A DNA stretch of 64,000 nt from Opitutales bacterium. GTDB taxonomy: Bacteria; Verrucomicrobiota; Verrucomicrobiia; Opitutales; Oceanipulchritudinaceae. Both the position numbers and the translations under genes were made by a program. The DNA is taken from contig SLNJ01000017.1 of NCBI GenBank assembly GCA_007133065.1, positions 43,943 to 107,942 of the forward strand, written 5' to 3'. A model generated the notes under the pieces. It was not told where the DNA came from. It was given only the letters and a program-made list of their open reading frames with translations, and searched no databases. Positions 16,940 through 26,855 of the stretch are shown here, piece after piece (position 1 is the first letter of the stretch; the number at the start of each line of letters is the position of its first letter).

Positions 16940-17746
16940 TCATTCGTCGAGATGATCGATTGCGATCAGCTCGGCGCGGAAGCTGCCGATACTCACCCGG
17001 CTTATCATCATCAAAGGGAGGCGGCGATCGTCGTTGGAGACCCAGAAGCGGATCGTGTTATCCCCGCTTCGCTCGAAGACTCCACCCAGATCCTTGGTAT
17101 CGGCCTCGACCAGGATGGCGTCGAAGGTTCCAACCTTTGTCTTGATTTCGTCGCGGTCGGTGACGGTCAGCTCAGCGAGGAAGAACCGTCGTCCGTCGGA
17201 GACGGGAATGGAGTAGGTCACCCCTTGCTCGAATGGGAGATACCGTGCGGCGTAGACGATGGAGAGCGGATCGTGGGTATTCGGGTCGATATCGACGGGC
17301 TCTTCCGAGTGATCGCCGTCGGTGTATTTCGCGGTGTGTTCGTCCCAGTCAAAGTATACGACGACATCGCGCTCGCTCCGGCCCTCGCGCTGCTCTTTCG
17401 TATAGTGGAGCGCCCGCTCTCCGTCGAGACTCATGAAGCTGTCCACTTGGTTGCGTACTCGGTAGAAGGCGTCGACAAACCCGCGGGTGCGCGCGCTGTG
17501 GAAGATGTGGTAGGCGGGAGCCCCGTCAAAGTCGACCGGCCCGCGGATGCCGAGCGTGGCTTCCCCCACCTTCAGGAGTCCCCATCGAATCTGAAAGGTA
17601 AACGCCTCTCCCGGGGTGAATGGGGGGGAGTCGTCCGCAACAAAAGCGGGGTTTCCGGCGCTGGCCAGGACGGACCCGAGGAGCGTGGTCGTGAGAATCA
17701 GCAGCATGGGCGGGAAGCCACACTGGTTCCGCAATTTATTCATCAT
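16940..17746 (-). CDS. DUF3108 family exported protein
   Basis: A 268-residue protein starting at the tandem ATGs with AGGA just upstream. It has an N-terminal signal peptide (about residues 1-30, ending near VLASAG) and then the DUF3108 domain: PFTPGEAFTFQIRWGLLKVG, YHIFHSARTRGFVDAFYRVR, a DPLSIVYAARYLP block and a C-terminal FWVSNDDRRLPLMM followed by a beta-strand end. DUF3108 is a periplasmic domain of unknown function, probably lipocalin-like and seen mostly in Gram-negatives. It follows glycogen phosphorylase on the same strand by 82 bases. The longer frame reaching 18124 is an unsupported extension into that gene. Confidence 0.85.
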   Translation of the reverse strand: MMNKLRNQCGFPPMLLILTTTLLGSVLASAGNPAFVADDSPPFTPGEAFTFQIRWGLLKVGEATLGIRGPVDFDGAPAYHIFHSARTRGFVDAFYRVRNQVDSFMSLDGERALHYTKEQREGRSERDVVVYFDWDEHTAKYTDGDHSEEPVDIDPNTHDPLSIVYAARYLPFEQGVTYSIPVSDGRRFFLAELTVTDRDEIKTKVGTFDAILVEADTKDLGGVFERSGDNTIRFWVSNDDRRLPLMMISRVSIGSFRAELIAIDHLDE

Positions 17747-17828
17747 GTTCCTGCAAGCGACAGAACGAGCCCGGCACGGGTTCCTTTGAACATCAGGTGC
17801 GGAGGGTGATTCGTTGATGGCTCGAAAG

Positions 17829-20342
17829 TCATTCGAAGAGCGGGACTGGAACGGATTCGATGTTCCAGATATCGCGTGCGTATTCCCGGATCGTGCGATC
17901 ACTTGAGAATTTCCCCGCGCGGGCGCAGTTGTGGATCGCCATCTTCGCCCATTTCGAGCGATCGCGGTAGGCTGCGTCCACGGTCGCCTGTGTGTCGCAG
18001 TACGACGCGTAGTCGGCGAGCACGAAGAAGGGATCGCCGCCCTGCAGCAGGCTGTGCTTGATCGGGTAAAGCGCTTCCGGATCGTCAGGCGTGAAGAAGC
18101 TCGAACCGAGCCAGTCGACGACATTGCGGAGCTCCTCGCTCTCGAAGTAGGTGTCGTAGGGATTGTACCCGCGGGCGCCCATTGCTTCGACTTCGTCGAC
18201 GGTCATCCCGAAGAGAAAGAAATTCTCTTCGCCCACCTCCTCGCGAATCTCGATATTGGCGCCGTCGAGCGTGCCGATGGTCGGGGCGCCGTTGAGGGCG
18301 AGCTTCATGTTTCCAGTCCCCGAGGCTTCCTTCCCCGCCGTAGAGATCTGCTCGCTGAGATCGGCCGCCGGGATGATCTGCTCGGCAACGGTGACCGAGT
18401 AGTTGGGGAGGAAGACGACTTTCAGGCGGTCTTTTACCGCAGGATCGGTGTTGATTCGCGCTCCGACGGCGTTGATCGCGTGGATGATCGTCTTGGCAAG
18501 CTGGTACCCCGGCGCCGCCTTCGCCCCGAAAATGAAAACCCTCGGATGGATGTCCGCTTCCGGATCCTGCAGGATCCGGCGGTACAGGCTAAGAATGTGG
18601 AGGAGGTTGAGGTGCTGACGCTTGTACTCGTGCAGCCGCTTGATCTGGACGTCGAATAGGGCGTCCGGCGCGACGGTGATCCCGGTCTGGTCGAGAATGA
18701 GCGAAGCGAGGGTGCGCTTGTTCTCGTGTTTGGCCTCGATGAACGCCTTCTGGAACCCCGGGTCATCCGCCCATTGATCGAGCTCTTGCAGGCGTTCGAG
18801 ATCCATCGGCCAGTCCGATCCGATCGTGTCGGAGATCAGAGCGCTCAGTCGCGGGTTGCAGACCTTCAGCCAGCGGCGGGGGGTGATGCCGTTGGTCTTG
18901 TTTTGGAAGCGATCGGGATAGAGCTCGTAGAATTGGGGCAGGAGGCGGGACTCGATCAGCTGCGTGTGAAGCTTCGCAACGCCGTTGATGGTGTGGCTTC
19001 CGACTACGGAAAGATAGGCCATGCGTACCATCTTCGGCGAACCCTCCTCGATGATCGAGAAGTCCCGTTTGCGGTCCACATCGCCGGGCCAGCGAACCTC
19101 CACCTCCTCCTCGAGGAATCGACGGTTGATCTCGAAGATGATCTCAAGGTGGCGGGGGAGGACTTTTTCAAGGAGCGGGACGCTCCATTTCTCGAGCGCC
19201 TCGGGCAGGAGCGTGTGATTGGTGTAGGAGTGGATCTTGCGGGTGATCTCCCATGCCTGCTCCCACAGGAGATGCTCCTCGTCCACAAAAATCCGCATCG
19301 ACTCGGCTATCGCGATCGAGGGGTGGGTGTCGTTGAGCTGGATCGCCACCTTATCGGGAAATGCCTCCCATCCGCCGTTCCTCTTGCGGAAGCGCCGCAA
19401 GATGTCCTGCAGACTGCAGGAGACGAAGAAATATTGCTGGACGAGGCGCAGCTCCTTGCCGATTGCCGTATTGTCATTGGGATAGAGCACCTTCGAAAAC
19501 GTTTCGCCCATGGCCTTTTCCCGGACCGCTTCCACGTAACCGCCTTCATTGAAGACATTGAAGTCGAACTCCTGGGATGCGCGCGATTCCCAGAGCCGGA
19601 GAAAGTTGACGGTTTTCGCGCCATAGCCGCAGATCGGGATGTCGTAGGGAACCCCGATGATGTCGCGGGTCTCGATCCAGCGCGGGAATGGATTGCCGCG
19701 GTCGTCGAAGTGGGTTTCGACCCGGCCATAGAGCTTGACGCGCTTGGAATACTCGGGGCGCACCACCTCCCATGGGTTGCCGAAGGTGCACCAGTTGTCC
19801 GGGTGTTCGACCTGGCGCCCATTCTGAAACTCCTGCCGAAAAAGGCCGAATTCGTACCGGATTCCATATCCGACCGCCGGGATCTCGAGTGTCGCGAGCG
19901 AGTCGAGAAAGCAGGCGGCCAGACGGCCCAGCCCGCCGTTGCCAAGGCCCATGTCCTCTTCCTCTTCGGCGAGGGTCGCGAGATCGATCCCGAGATCCGA
20001 AAGAGCGGCACGAACCGGTTCGTACAGGCCCACGTTGTGGATGTTGTTCAGGAAGAGGCGCCCCATCAGATACTCGAGCGACAGGAAGTACACGCGGCGC
20101 GACTGCTTTTGATTGTGCTCGGCCATCGTGGCGATGAACCGTTCGAGAATGCGATCGTGCACGGCGTGGCAGGCGGCGATCCACCAGTTGCGGCGCGTGG
20201 CGGAGTGCGGGTCGCGCGCAAGCGTGTATTTCAGGTGATTGAGGATGGAGGTGCGCACCCCCTCCGTGGAGGATTCGGTGTTGAACTTGAATCCGGTTCG
20301 CGTTTTCGCCACGCGGCGGTGGGAGGACTCTGCCTGGCTCAT
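17829..20342 (-). CDS. glgP: glycogen/starch phosphorylase
   Basis: GT35 phosphorylase releasing glucose 1-phosphate from alpha-1,4-glucan ends, cytoplasmic, 837 residues (normal 810-850). Standard blocks in order: [101 protein letters not shown], the PLP site [20 protein letters not shown] and [13 protein letters not shown]. The Lys in GNMK carries pyridoxal phosphate. The start at 20342 was preferred because the earlier 50 residues are not family-like. Together with the GH4 gene it points to storage or oligosaccharide breakdown. Confidence 0.97.
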   Translation of the reverse strand: MSQAESSHRRVAKTRTGFKFNTESSTEGVRTSILNHLKYTLARDPHSATRRNWWIAACHAVHDRILERFIATMAEHNQKQSRRVYFLSLEYLMGRLFLNNIHNVGLYEPVRAALSDLGIDLATLAEEEEDMGLGNGGLGRLAACFLDSLATLEIPAVGYGIRYEFGLFRQEFQNGRQVEHPDNWCTFGNPWEVVRPEYSKRVKLYGRVETHFDDRGNPFPRWIETRDIIGVPYDIPICGYGAKTVNFLRLWESRASQEFDFNVFNEGGYVEAVREKAMGETFSKVLYPNDNTAIGKELRLVQQYFFVSCSLQDILRRFRKRNGGWEAFPDKVAIQLNDTHPSIAIAESMRIFVDEEHLLWEQAWEITRKIHSYTNHTLLPEALEKWSVPLLEKVLPRHLEIIFEINRRFLEEEVEVRWPGDVDRKRDFSIIEEGSPKMVRMAYLSVVGSHTINGVAKLHTQLIESRLLPQFYELYPDRFQNKTNGITPRRWLKVCNPRLSALISDTIGSDWPMDLERLQELDQWADDPGFQKAFIEAKHENKRTLASLILDQTGITVAPDALFDVQIKRLHEYKRQHLNLLHILSLYRRILQDPEADIHPRVFIFGAKAAPGYQLAKTIIHAINAVGARINTDPAVKDRLKVVFLPNYSVTVAEQIIPAADLSEQISTAGKEASGTGNMKLALNGAPTIGTLDGANIEIREEVGEENFFLFGMTVDEVEAMGARGYNPYDTYFESEELRNVVDWLGSSFFTPDDPEALYPIKHSLLQGGDPFFVLADYASYCDTQATVDAAYRDRSKWAKMAIHNCARAGKFSSDRTIREYARDIWNIESVPVPLFE

Positions 20343-20513
20343 AATGCGGCTTGGGTTGAATGGAAACTCGATTCGCAATCCCGGGATTCGCCGGGCCGTG
20401 TAGAAGTCGAACACTCTAGTGGAATTCGCGACCGCTGCAAACCGGAACGCATTAAATTGACGGTCGCGAACAGGCCTCCGCGGTGGTGGCATCGCGCGAG
20501 GCGGAGATGCGGA

Positions 20514-21674
20514 TCACCACACCTGACGCAGGCGATCCGCTGCGTCGACGAGGGTTTCCTCGCGTTTTGCGAAGCAGAAGCGCAGGACGTGGTGGTCGGT
20601 CGGGTCTTTGTAGAAGACCGAGATCGGGATCGCGGCAACCCCGTGCTCGCGGATCAGCCGCAGCGCCAGATCGGTGTCCTGCTCATCGCTCTGCTCATCG
20701 TATGAGAGCAACTGGAAATAGGTGCCGGCACACGGCAACGGCGCCCATCCGGAATCCCCGAGCCGCTCCAGGAACAAATCGCGGCGGGATTGAAAGGACG
20801 CCGCCAGGCTGCGGTAGTGTTCGGGTTCGGCGAGATATTCGGCGAGCGCGACCTGGACCGGTGTGTTGACCGCGAACGTGATGAACTGGTGTGCCTTGCG
20901 AATCTCGCGCGTGAGCGACCGCTCCGCCACGGCGTAACCGACCTTCCAGCCGGTGGCGTGAAAGGTCTTTCCGAAGGAGAAGACGGATGCGCATCGTCCC
21001 CATAGAGCGGGACGACTCAGCAAGCTGTGGTGGCGCTCTTCATCAAAGACCAGGTGCTCGTAAACTTCGTCGGCCAACACCCTTACACCGGTTTGCTCCA
21101 CAATTTCCTCCAGTTCCCGGATATCGCGCTCGGCGAGAATCGTACCGGTCGGATTGTGCGGGGTGTTCAGGACAAGAAGGCGTGTCCGGTCGTTGATCTG
21201 CTCTCGAACCCGGTCCCATGGCACGGAATACGATGGAAATTCGAGTGGCACGCGGACCGGCACGCACCCGGCCATGCGGACGGCGGGCTCATACGAATCG
21301 TACGCCGGATCGAACAGGATCACGCTGTCCCCCGCCTGCGTGAGCACGAGGATCGCAGCAAAGAGCGCCTCGGTCGCGCCGGCGGTGATGGTGACCTCCT
21401 CCGCAGGATCCACCGAACACCGGTACTCGCCGGCCAGTTTCCCCGCGATCGCTTCGAGCAGCGGCGGGTGCCCGGCCATCGGTGCGTATTGGTTGTGCCC
21501 AGCCCGCATCGCCGCGTAGACCCGCTCGACCAGATCCGGCGCCACGGGGAAATCCGGAAACCCCTGGGAAAGGTTGATCGCCCCCGAGTCATGCGCGAGG
21601 CGCGACATCACCGCAAAAATCGTGGTCCCGGTCTCTGGCAGGCGGCTCTCGAGCATCTGTGGATTTTCGACCAT
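20514..21674 (-). CDS. pyridoxal-phosphate aminotransferase, YbdL/methionine-type
   Basis: Fold-type I aminotransferase of 386 residues, closest by eye to E. coli YbdL (methionine/aromatic 2-oxoacid aminotransferase). The match covers GTTIFAVMSRLAHDSGAINL, SQGFPDFP, NQYAPMAGHPPLLEAIAGK, TAGATEALFAAILVL, FDPAYDSYEPAVRMAG, LNTPHNPTGT, DEVYEH, the lysine motif SFGKTFHATGWKVGY, then FAVNTPVQVALAEYL and the substrate-arginine block VLRFCFAKREETL. It may serve methionine salvage, where such enzymes transaminate 4-methylthio-2-oxobutanoate. It starts 170 bases after the leftward glgP end and is on the same strand as glgP but probably separate. Confidence 0.92.
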   Translation of the reverse strand: MVENPQMLESRLPETGTTIFAVMSRLAHDSGAINLSQGFPDFPVAPDLVERVYAAMRAGHNQYAPMAGHPPLLEAIAGKLAGEYRCSVDPAEEVTITAGATEALFAAILVLTQAGDSVILFDPAYDSYEPAVRMAGCVPVRVPLEFPSYSVPWDRVREQINDRTRLLVLNTPHNPTGTILAERDIRELEEIVEQTGVRVLADEVYEHLVFDEERHHSLLSRPALWGRCASVFSFGKTFHATGWKVGYAVAERSLTREIRKAHQFITFAVNTPVQVALAEYLAEPEHYRSLAASFQSRRDLFLERLGDSGWAPLPCAGTYFQLLSYDEQSDEQDTDLALRLIREHGVAAIPISVFYKDPTDHHVLRFCFAKREETLVDAADRLRQVW

Positions 21675-21780
21675 TCCCGCCGATTGTGCAACGTTGTTCG
21701 ACCCGCCTCGCGATACGCATGCGACTGCCGCGTATCATGCGTGGCAGGCGGCCGCGTCGCTTTCCCGTTTCCCGGCTTGC

Positions 21781-22103
21781 CTATTGCACCGGTTCTTCGA
21801 GGAATTCTTTAGCGACCCGGGCCGCGATCCCGCAATCCTGGCGCAGGGGATGCCGGCCGAGGAGCTGCCGCACGGTCCCGTCCAGATCCGGGGGAGGCCG
21901 GTGATGTGGTCCTCAGCCACCACCAGCTCGTCCACGGTGCGGCCCCGAACTACGGCCCGGAGATTCGGTACGCCGCGATCTTCCGGCTCGCACACGCCGA
22001 CGCAAAAGAGAACGGTCCGACTGTGATGTCCGACATCTGGCGCGAGTGGCCGGGCATGCGTGACGTCGTAACTGAGTGCGGCGGCACGACGCCGCTTTCG
22101 TGA
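21781..22103 (+). pseudogene. phytanoyl-CoA dioxygenase-like gene remnant, 5' truncated and frameshifted
   Basis: Two adjacent frames each carry half of a PhyH-family C-terminus. The first frame reads LLHRFFEEFFSDPGRDPAIL then QGMPAEELPHGPVQIRGR. After about 21896 the next frame reads GDVVLSHHQLVHGAAPNYGP then EIRYAAIFRLAHADAKENGP and stops at 22103. Inserting one base in the GGCCGG near 21898 would restore one continuous frame (R-G-R-P-G-D-V-V). HHQLVHG contains the final iron-binding His of Fe(II)/2-oxoglutarate oxygenases. About two thirds of the gene, including the HxD motif, is missing to the left, so this is a decayed fragment. The 117 nt to the next gene hold nothing recognisable. Confidence 0.65.
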
Positions 22104-22220
22104 AGGCGACATGTCGCCCGTCGGCAGAGTGCTCGTTCTGAAGTTCTGTAGCTCTGTCGTGCCAGACGCTGAAGAGCGCGGGGATCAGGGCGGCGGCCGG
22201 CTCGAAAAAGGCGATCGCGA

Positions 22221-25200
22221 TCACCCCTCCTCGAGCGTCATGTGGTCAATCGCGAAATCCGCCTCGGAGCTGCTGGAGACGCGGAGCTGGTTCGCTTCCG
22301 GGTTGTCCCAGGTGAACTCGAAGACGACCTCCTCCCAGGCGCCGCCGGTCGGCGGCAGCGATCCGCGAAAGGCGACCTCCCCGAACGGGGGGTTCGATAC
22401 GGTGGCGCTGATCGGGTTCTCCGAGTCGACGCGGTAGCGGATCGTCCACACGTAATCTCTCCCCGATTGAAAGGGCGGCTCCTGATAGAAGACGAGCCCC
22501 CAGCTCGGGGCCGACAGGATCTCGATCCGCTGCGCGCTCCCCGTCTCGCTCGCGATCTCCGAAAGGACGTAATCAGTCTGCCCGTGGACGAGCAGGTTCC
22601 AGTCGATCGCGAGCCCGTCGGAACCGAACGACGAGAAGTCGCTGTTCGTAAGCAGGGGAACAGGCTCGGTCTGAAAGCTTGCGCGTTCGCCGGCGGCTGT
22701 GTTGTTGGACGCATCGATCGACACGACGCGGAAATAGTGCGTCCGGTTCGGGCTCAATCCCGTCAGTGACACAGCGTGCTCGGCCGCCGGTCCGCCGGGG
22801 GCGTCCCGCACCTGCAGAAGCCGGTCCGGGTCGGTGCCGTAGTGGACGCGCCCGGTCGCGGGACGATTGGTGGTCCATGTAATTTGCGCGGAATCGGAGG
22901 TGATGTTCTGTACCGATACACTCGATACCGTCAACGCATCCGGATCCGGCGGGCGCGGCAGGTACACCCAGGCCCCGGGCGCGGCGCGCAGATCGGCGCC
23001 GGGGTCGGGCAGGTAGATCCAGCTGCTCAGGCGGTAGTTGAAGACCCACGGCGCGAATTCAGTGTGCAGGTGTCCGAGAAAGGAACCGGTGTCGATGATC
23101 GCATCCGCAACGGGGTAGCCGTAACGGTGATCCGCTGAAGACGCGGGGGAGCGCGCGCCGTCGCCCCCGGGGTTGAGCACGTAAGCCCAGTTTCCGTGCC
23201 CGCGGCTGAGGTCGGCGTGCATCGGGTCGAGGTAAATCCAGTTGTTCAGGCGATAGCTGAACGCCCAGAGGGAGTCCGCGACATCCAGGCTCCCCAGGTA
23301 CGCCCCCGTCTCGATCCGCCCGCCGGTGACAGGCAACCCGAAGCGGTGCTCCACCGCGGGAGCCCCGGAGATCGGCACGGCCTCGAAGGTTATGTTGTCG
23401 ATGCGGTTGTTGCCGCCCAGCCCGCCCTCGGCGCCCTGCAGGAAGGAGATGCGCACGCGAAAGTAAGGGTTGTCCTCCGCCCCGGCGACGCCGCTGAAAT
23501 CGAATTGGTGGACCACGGGATCGTCGTCGTGCACGGAGAAGTCGAAGAACTCCTCGTACATTACCCCGTCGCGGCTGAACTCGACGAGCTGGACTCCGGC
23601 GCCGCTCCCAGAACGCCGCGTCTCGTAGGTGAGGACCGGGTCGCGGTGGCCGGTGGTGGGGAGCCGAAGCTCCACCGTCGCCCCAATCGGATTGTTGATC
23701 CGCAGGTGCCGGCCGGGGGCGTCGCCGTCCCGGGAGTTCGACCCGACAAAGCCGTTGCCGCCCCCGTCGGTCACCTCCGACTCCGGTCCGGTGCCGACGG
23801 CCATCAGGCTGCCCGTGGCGGTATACGCCGGCTCGAAAAGCCGGTCGGTGTCGTTGAAATTCCAATAAGCCAGCAGGCGGCGGCCGTGCGACTCCTCGAA
23901 GCGCGCGGTGAGGCGGAGCCCGGCGTGCGGCTCGACGGCGATCGTGGCCTCGTCATGCTCCGGGCGCTCGACCCAGCCGGCAAACCGGTGACCCGGCTGC
24001 GGGTGTGCCGTCACCTCGACCGGAACGGTCGGGAAGTATTCGGCCGAGAAGGGGAACGGATTTACCGGATTGGCGAGCCCGGGAGTGTGCGCGTCGATGT
24101 GGATCGTGTTGATCTGCATCGATCCCTCGCCTTCGACGTCGAAGGTCACGGTCTCGGGCGCCGGGAGGTTGAACCGCTCCCTCAGGTGCTGCTTCATATG
24201 CGCCGGGCGGCGCTCGCCGAAGTCTTTGATCTCTGCGACATGATCGCTGCCCATCAGCCCCGGCCACCGTTCTCGGTGTTCGCCGTCGCGGTACGGGGCG
24301 ATCGGCGCGTTGAACGCGTCGACCATCGCGTCAATCCGGTCGGGCTGGAAGGTCGTCGCAATGTGGTCCATGCATGCGTTGATGAAGCGGTTGCGGAACC
24401 ATTTATTGGCGATCAGTTCCTGCAGGAGCCTTGCCCCGGGCCTGCTCTCGGTCTCAAGCAGGCGCCCGAGGCTGTCGCGCTCGGCGTTGGCGCCGCCGCC
24501 GTAGAGTCCGAATCCGAGATCCAGGTCGAACAAGATCCACCGCCAGCGGCCGTCGTGGGAGGGCGGCGCCCCGGGGCGCCGGTCGGGGGTGCGCTTGCGC
24601 CAGTAGTCGATGTTGTTCACCCAATCGGTGTTGTCGATGTAGATCTCCGACATACTGTAGAGGATGAAATTGTCCATATCCATCTGGTCGGCCACCTCCT
24701 CGAATCGCGCCGGGTCGGCCATGTCGTGTCCCTCGGCGAGGTTCCGCATCGAGAGGTACTCCATCCGGTCGGAGCCGCCCCCTTCCTTGACCCGAGCGTT
24801 GGCGGTCAGTATCGCGACGTCGTCGGGGTCGATGTGATGCCGGTGGGCGATCAGGTAGCGGTCAACCCGCTTCCGCACGTTCGTGTGGCCCCAGAACTCG
24901 CCGTTGATGAAGTGGATCACCGGCGTCCCGCCCTGGTCGTCGAGCCCCAGCGGCCGCACGAGGGCCTGCATAAAGGCGTCGCGGTAGCGGAACCGTGAGT
25001 GATCCTGTCCCGATCCCCGCGTGATGAACCGCTTGAAGCGATCGACCGGATTCCCGTAGATGTCGAAAATGTCGTTGAAGAATGGGTAATTAACAATGTT
25101 ATCGGTGTCGTACGATCGCCGGGCGTAGAAACGGAGACTTTTCAAGGCCGCGGCGCGGGTGGCGCCGCCGTGGACCCGGATCCCGAGGTTCTGGGCAAAC

Positions 25201-26396
25201 GCCCTCCCCTCTTCCGCGGTGAAGATCTCGAGGTGACCCGGGTACTCCCAGTCCCGGCCCGTCCGCGCGTAGTTTCCAGGACGAGTCCAGGTGCGCCAGA
25301 GCTCGGTCGTGCTGTTCGGATTCTGCTCGCGCCAGTCGTCCCCGACCTTCCCATACACCGCGATCCCGCGCTCGTAGTCGTAGAGCGCCTTCCCGGGGAT
25401 CGCGACCGAGAGGACCGGCAGGCTGTATCGATCGCGCCCCTCGGGCGTCACGAAGTAGGTGTGGGTGGCGATGTCGCTGGGGATCGCGTCCGGCCGCACG
25501 GCGCGGGCGCGCACGACTGTTCCCTTGAAGATAGGGCTCTTCGGAAAGTAGGAGGGACTGCGGTGGCCGGTCGTCGACTTCATGGAGAAGCGATTCGGCT
25601 CCGGCGTTCGATCGTAAATGGCGATTGGGCCGGAGTAGGCCCGGGTTTCCATCTCCGCGGTGAGCAGCGGCCCGAACGGATCGCCCGGCCGCTCCGGGTA
25701 TTGGTTCTTGTAGGTGTAGGTAGTGGTGCCAGTCTGTGCGGGATCGGGCTCGGAACCGTCGAGCGTGTAATGGATCGTCGCATCCGGGTAGCGGGTGCTC
25801 AGTTCCAGGAGGAATCCATCGGTGTGGAATCCGCCTTCGCGCGAAAATGCCGGCGGCTCGAGCCATGCTTCGAAGGCGGAGGTGGTGTTCGCCGCGCCGG
25901 GAGTCGGCTCGGTGAAGTATCGCCACTCCCCGATGCCGTCCGGAACACGGCCGTAGGAATGATCGCGCGGCAGCGCCACGGGCTCGACGACATCGACGGC
26001 GACCCCGTCGGGACCGGTCAAGGTGATCGTCTCGCCCTCGGAGGAGACCTGGAAGTTGGTGTGCAGCGGCGCGCCGCTGCCGGCGCGGTCCTTGCCCGAT
26101 GCCCAGACAATCAGGAATTCGCCCGGCTCGATCGTCACCGCGGGAAATATCCACCGGGAGAGTTCGTACGGGTCGTCGGAAATACCGAACCCGGCGAGGT
26201 CGACGGGATCGTCACCGTGGTTGTACAACTCGATCCAATCCTCGAAATCGCCGTCCTCGTCGGCGATGGTCTCTCCATTCGAGGAGACGAACTCATTGAG
26301 CGCGATGGTCGCGGCGTGGAGCGGCGTGGCGTTGTGGAGTGCAAAGAGTACTGCCGGAAGCGCGCAAATCGCTGAAAACTGGGTAGGGAATGGCAT
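22221..26396 (-). CDS. secreted CotH-kinase-like multidomain protein
   Basis: A 1391-residue exported protein. Domains read in order: signal peptide (1-29); lamin-tail-like domain (30-145, NEFVSSNGETIADEDGDFED with WIELYNHG); chitobiase/Fn3-like domain (180-315, ATIHYTLDGSEPDP); CotH kinase-like domain (325-690, HGGATRAAALKSLRFYARRS, FWGHTNVRKRVDRYLIAHR and ILFDLDLGFGL, whose two Asp resemble the metal-binding pair of CotH); InlB/Listeria-type repeat (790-835, PGHRFAGWVE); a beta-rich carbohydrate-binding-like domain (840-1007); two copies of a Trp-rich module (1017-1077, 1089-1147); fibronectin type III (1155-1243, SDSAQITWTTNRPATGRVHY); and a CBM4/9-like C-terminus. CotH proteins phosphorylate spore-coat proteins in Bacillus, but here the role is unknown, possibly surface or polysaccharide attachment. 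Confidence 0.85.
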   Translation of the reverse strand: MPFPTQFSAICALPAVLFALHNATPLHAATIALNEFVSSNGETIADEDGDFEDWIELYNHGDDPVDLAGFGISDDPYELSRWIFPAVTIEPGEFLIVWASGKDRAGSGAPLHTNFQVSSEGETITLTGPDGVAVDVVEPVALPRDHSYGRVPDGIGEWRYFTEPTPGAANTTSAFEAWLEPPAFSREGGFHTDGFLLELSTRYPDATIHYTLDGSEPDPAQTGTTTYTYKNQYPERPGDPFGPLLTAEMETRAYSGPIAIYDRTPEPNRFSMKSTTGHRSPSYFPKSPIFKGTVVRARAVRPDAIPSDIATHTYFVTPEGRDRYSLPVLSVAIPGKALYDYERGIAVYGKVGDDWREQNPNSTTELWRTWTRPGNYARTGRDWEYPGHLEIFTAEEGRAFAQNLGIRVHGGATRAAALKSLRFYARRSYDTDNIVNYPFFNDIFDIYGNPVDRFKRFITRGSGQDHSRFRYRDAFMQALVRPLGLDDQGGTPVIHFINGEFWGHTNVRKRVDRYLIAHRHHIDPDDVAILTANARVKEGGGSDRMEYLSMRNLAEGHDMADPARFEEVADQMDMDNFILYSMSEIYIDNTDWVNNIDYWRKRTPDRRPGAPPSHDGRWRWILFDLDLGFGLYGGGANAERDSLGRLLETESRPGARLLQELIANKWFRNRFINACMDHIATTFQPDRIDAMVDAFNAPIAPYRDGEHRERWPGLMGSDHVAEIKDFGERRPAHMKQHLRERFNLPAPETVTFDVEGEGSMQINTIHIDAHTPGLANPVNPFPFSAEYFPTVPVEVTAHPQPGHRFAGWVERPEHDEATIAVEPHAGLRLTARFEESHGRRLLAYWNFNDTDRLFEPAYTATGSLMAVGTGPESEVTDGGGNGFVGSNSRDGDAPGRHLRINNPIGATVELRLPTTGHRDPVLTYETRRSGSGAGVQLVEFSRDGVMYEEFFDFSVHDDDPVVHQFDFSGVAGAEDNPYFRVRISFLQGAEGGLGGNNRIDNITFEAVPISGAPAVEHRFGLPVTGGRIETGAYLGSLDVADSLWAFSYRLNNWIYLDPMHADLSRGHGNWAYVLNPGGDGARSPASSADHRYGYPVADAIIDTGSFLGHLHTEFAPWVFNYRLSSWIYLPDPGADLRAAPGAWVYLPRPPDPDALTVSSVSVQNITSDSAQITWTTNRPATGRVHYGTDPDRLLQVRDAPGGPAAEHAVSLTGLSPNRTHYFRVVSIDASNNTAAGERASFQTEPVPLLTNSDFSSFGSDGLAIDWNLLVHGQTDYVLSEIASETGSAQRIEILSAPSWGLVFYQEPPFQSGRDYVWTIRYRVDSENPISATVSNPPFGEVAFRGSLPPTGGAWEEVVFEFTWDNPEANQLRVSSSSEADFAIDHMTLEEG

Positions 26397-26541
26397 AATC
26401 TGAAAGCGGGATTGGGGACTCGGACGCGAGGAACGCGGGGAAAACTCGATGTCGGCAGCGCCGAACGCATCGAGTTCGACCCCGGATCCGCCGACCCTGA
26501 CACGCGGCCGGGAAAGATCAAGGAGGAATCGAGAGACGCAC

Positions 26542-26735
26542 GGGTGACGCCCAGGGCCATTTCATCTGGGGGCTCATGGGGCAAGTGCCCTGTTGGCCGC
26601 CTGTTGGAGCAAGTCCCGCCTTTAGGCGGTTTTGGAGCTCAAGTGAGGCCGCATGAATCAATTCGGCAGGCTCATGACAGGTGCGGAACTTGCTCCAACG
26701 ATCGCCCCCAGATGAAATGGCCCATGGGTGACGCC
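26542..26735. mobile_element. MITE-like palindromic element with 10-bp flanking direct repeat
   Basis: In the roughly 460-nt gap between the CotH gene and the oxidoreductase lies a 174-bp unit (26552-26725). Its 20-bp inverted ends (26554-26573 and 26704-26723; core GCCATTTCATCTGGGG) are perfect. A second, 17-bp inverted pair with one mismatch lies inside (26603-26619 / 26683-26699), as does a small CCGCC-TTTA-GGCGG hairpin. GGGTGACGCC occurs as a direct repeat immediately outside both ends (26542-26551, 26726-26735), as expected for a target-site duplication, with 2-nt offsets at the element ends. No transposase is encoded. The rest of the gap (26397-26541, 26736-26855) shows no feature. Confidence 0.6.
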
Positions 26736-26855
26736 GTCTCGGGTTGGAGGTCAACGGCGCTCGTTTGAGCCTTTGCGGCGTGAACGTGTAGATCAATTGC
26801 GCCAACTCCACACTCCGCACTCGAATCGCACGCGATGATCTGTTCTCATGGAGGC

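Noticed and set aside
18726..20705. A 659-codon open frame on the + strand
   Set aside because: It lies antisense to the unmistakable glycogen phosphorylase gene; GC-rich codon use opens long complementary frames.
21913..22224. Minus-strand frame with MIAIAFFEPAAALIPALFSV
   Set aside because: Briefly resembles a hydrophobic sorting tail, but has no Pro-Glu-Pro motif and runs antisense to the oxygenase remnant into arginine-rich sequence.
23196..24998. A 600-codon open frame on the + strand
   Set aside because: Antisense to the CotH-like gene, which has clear domains.
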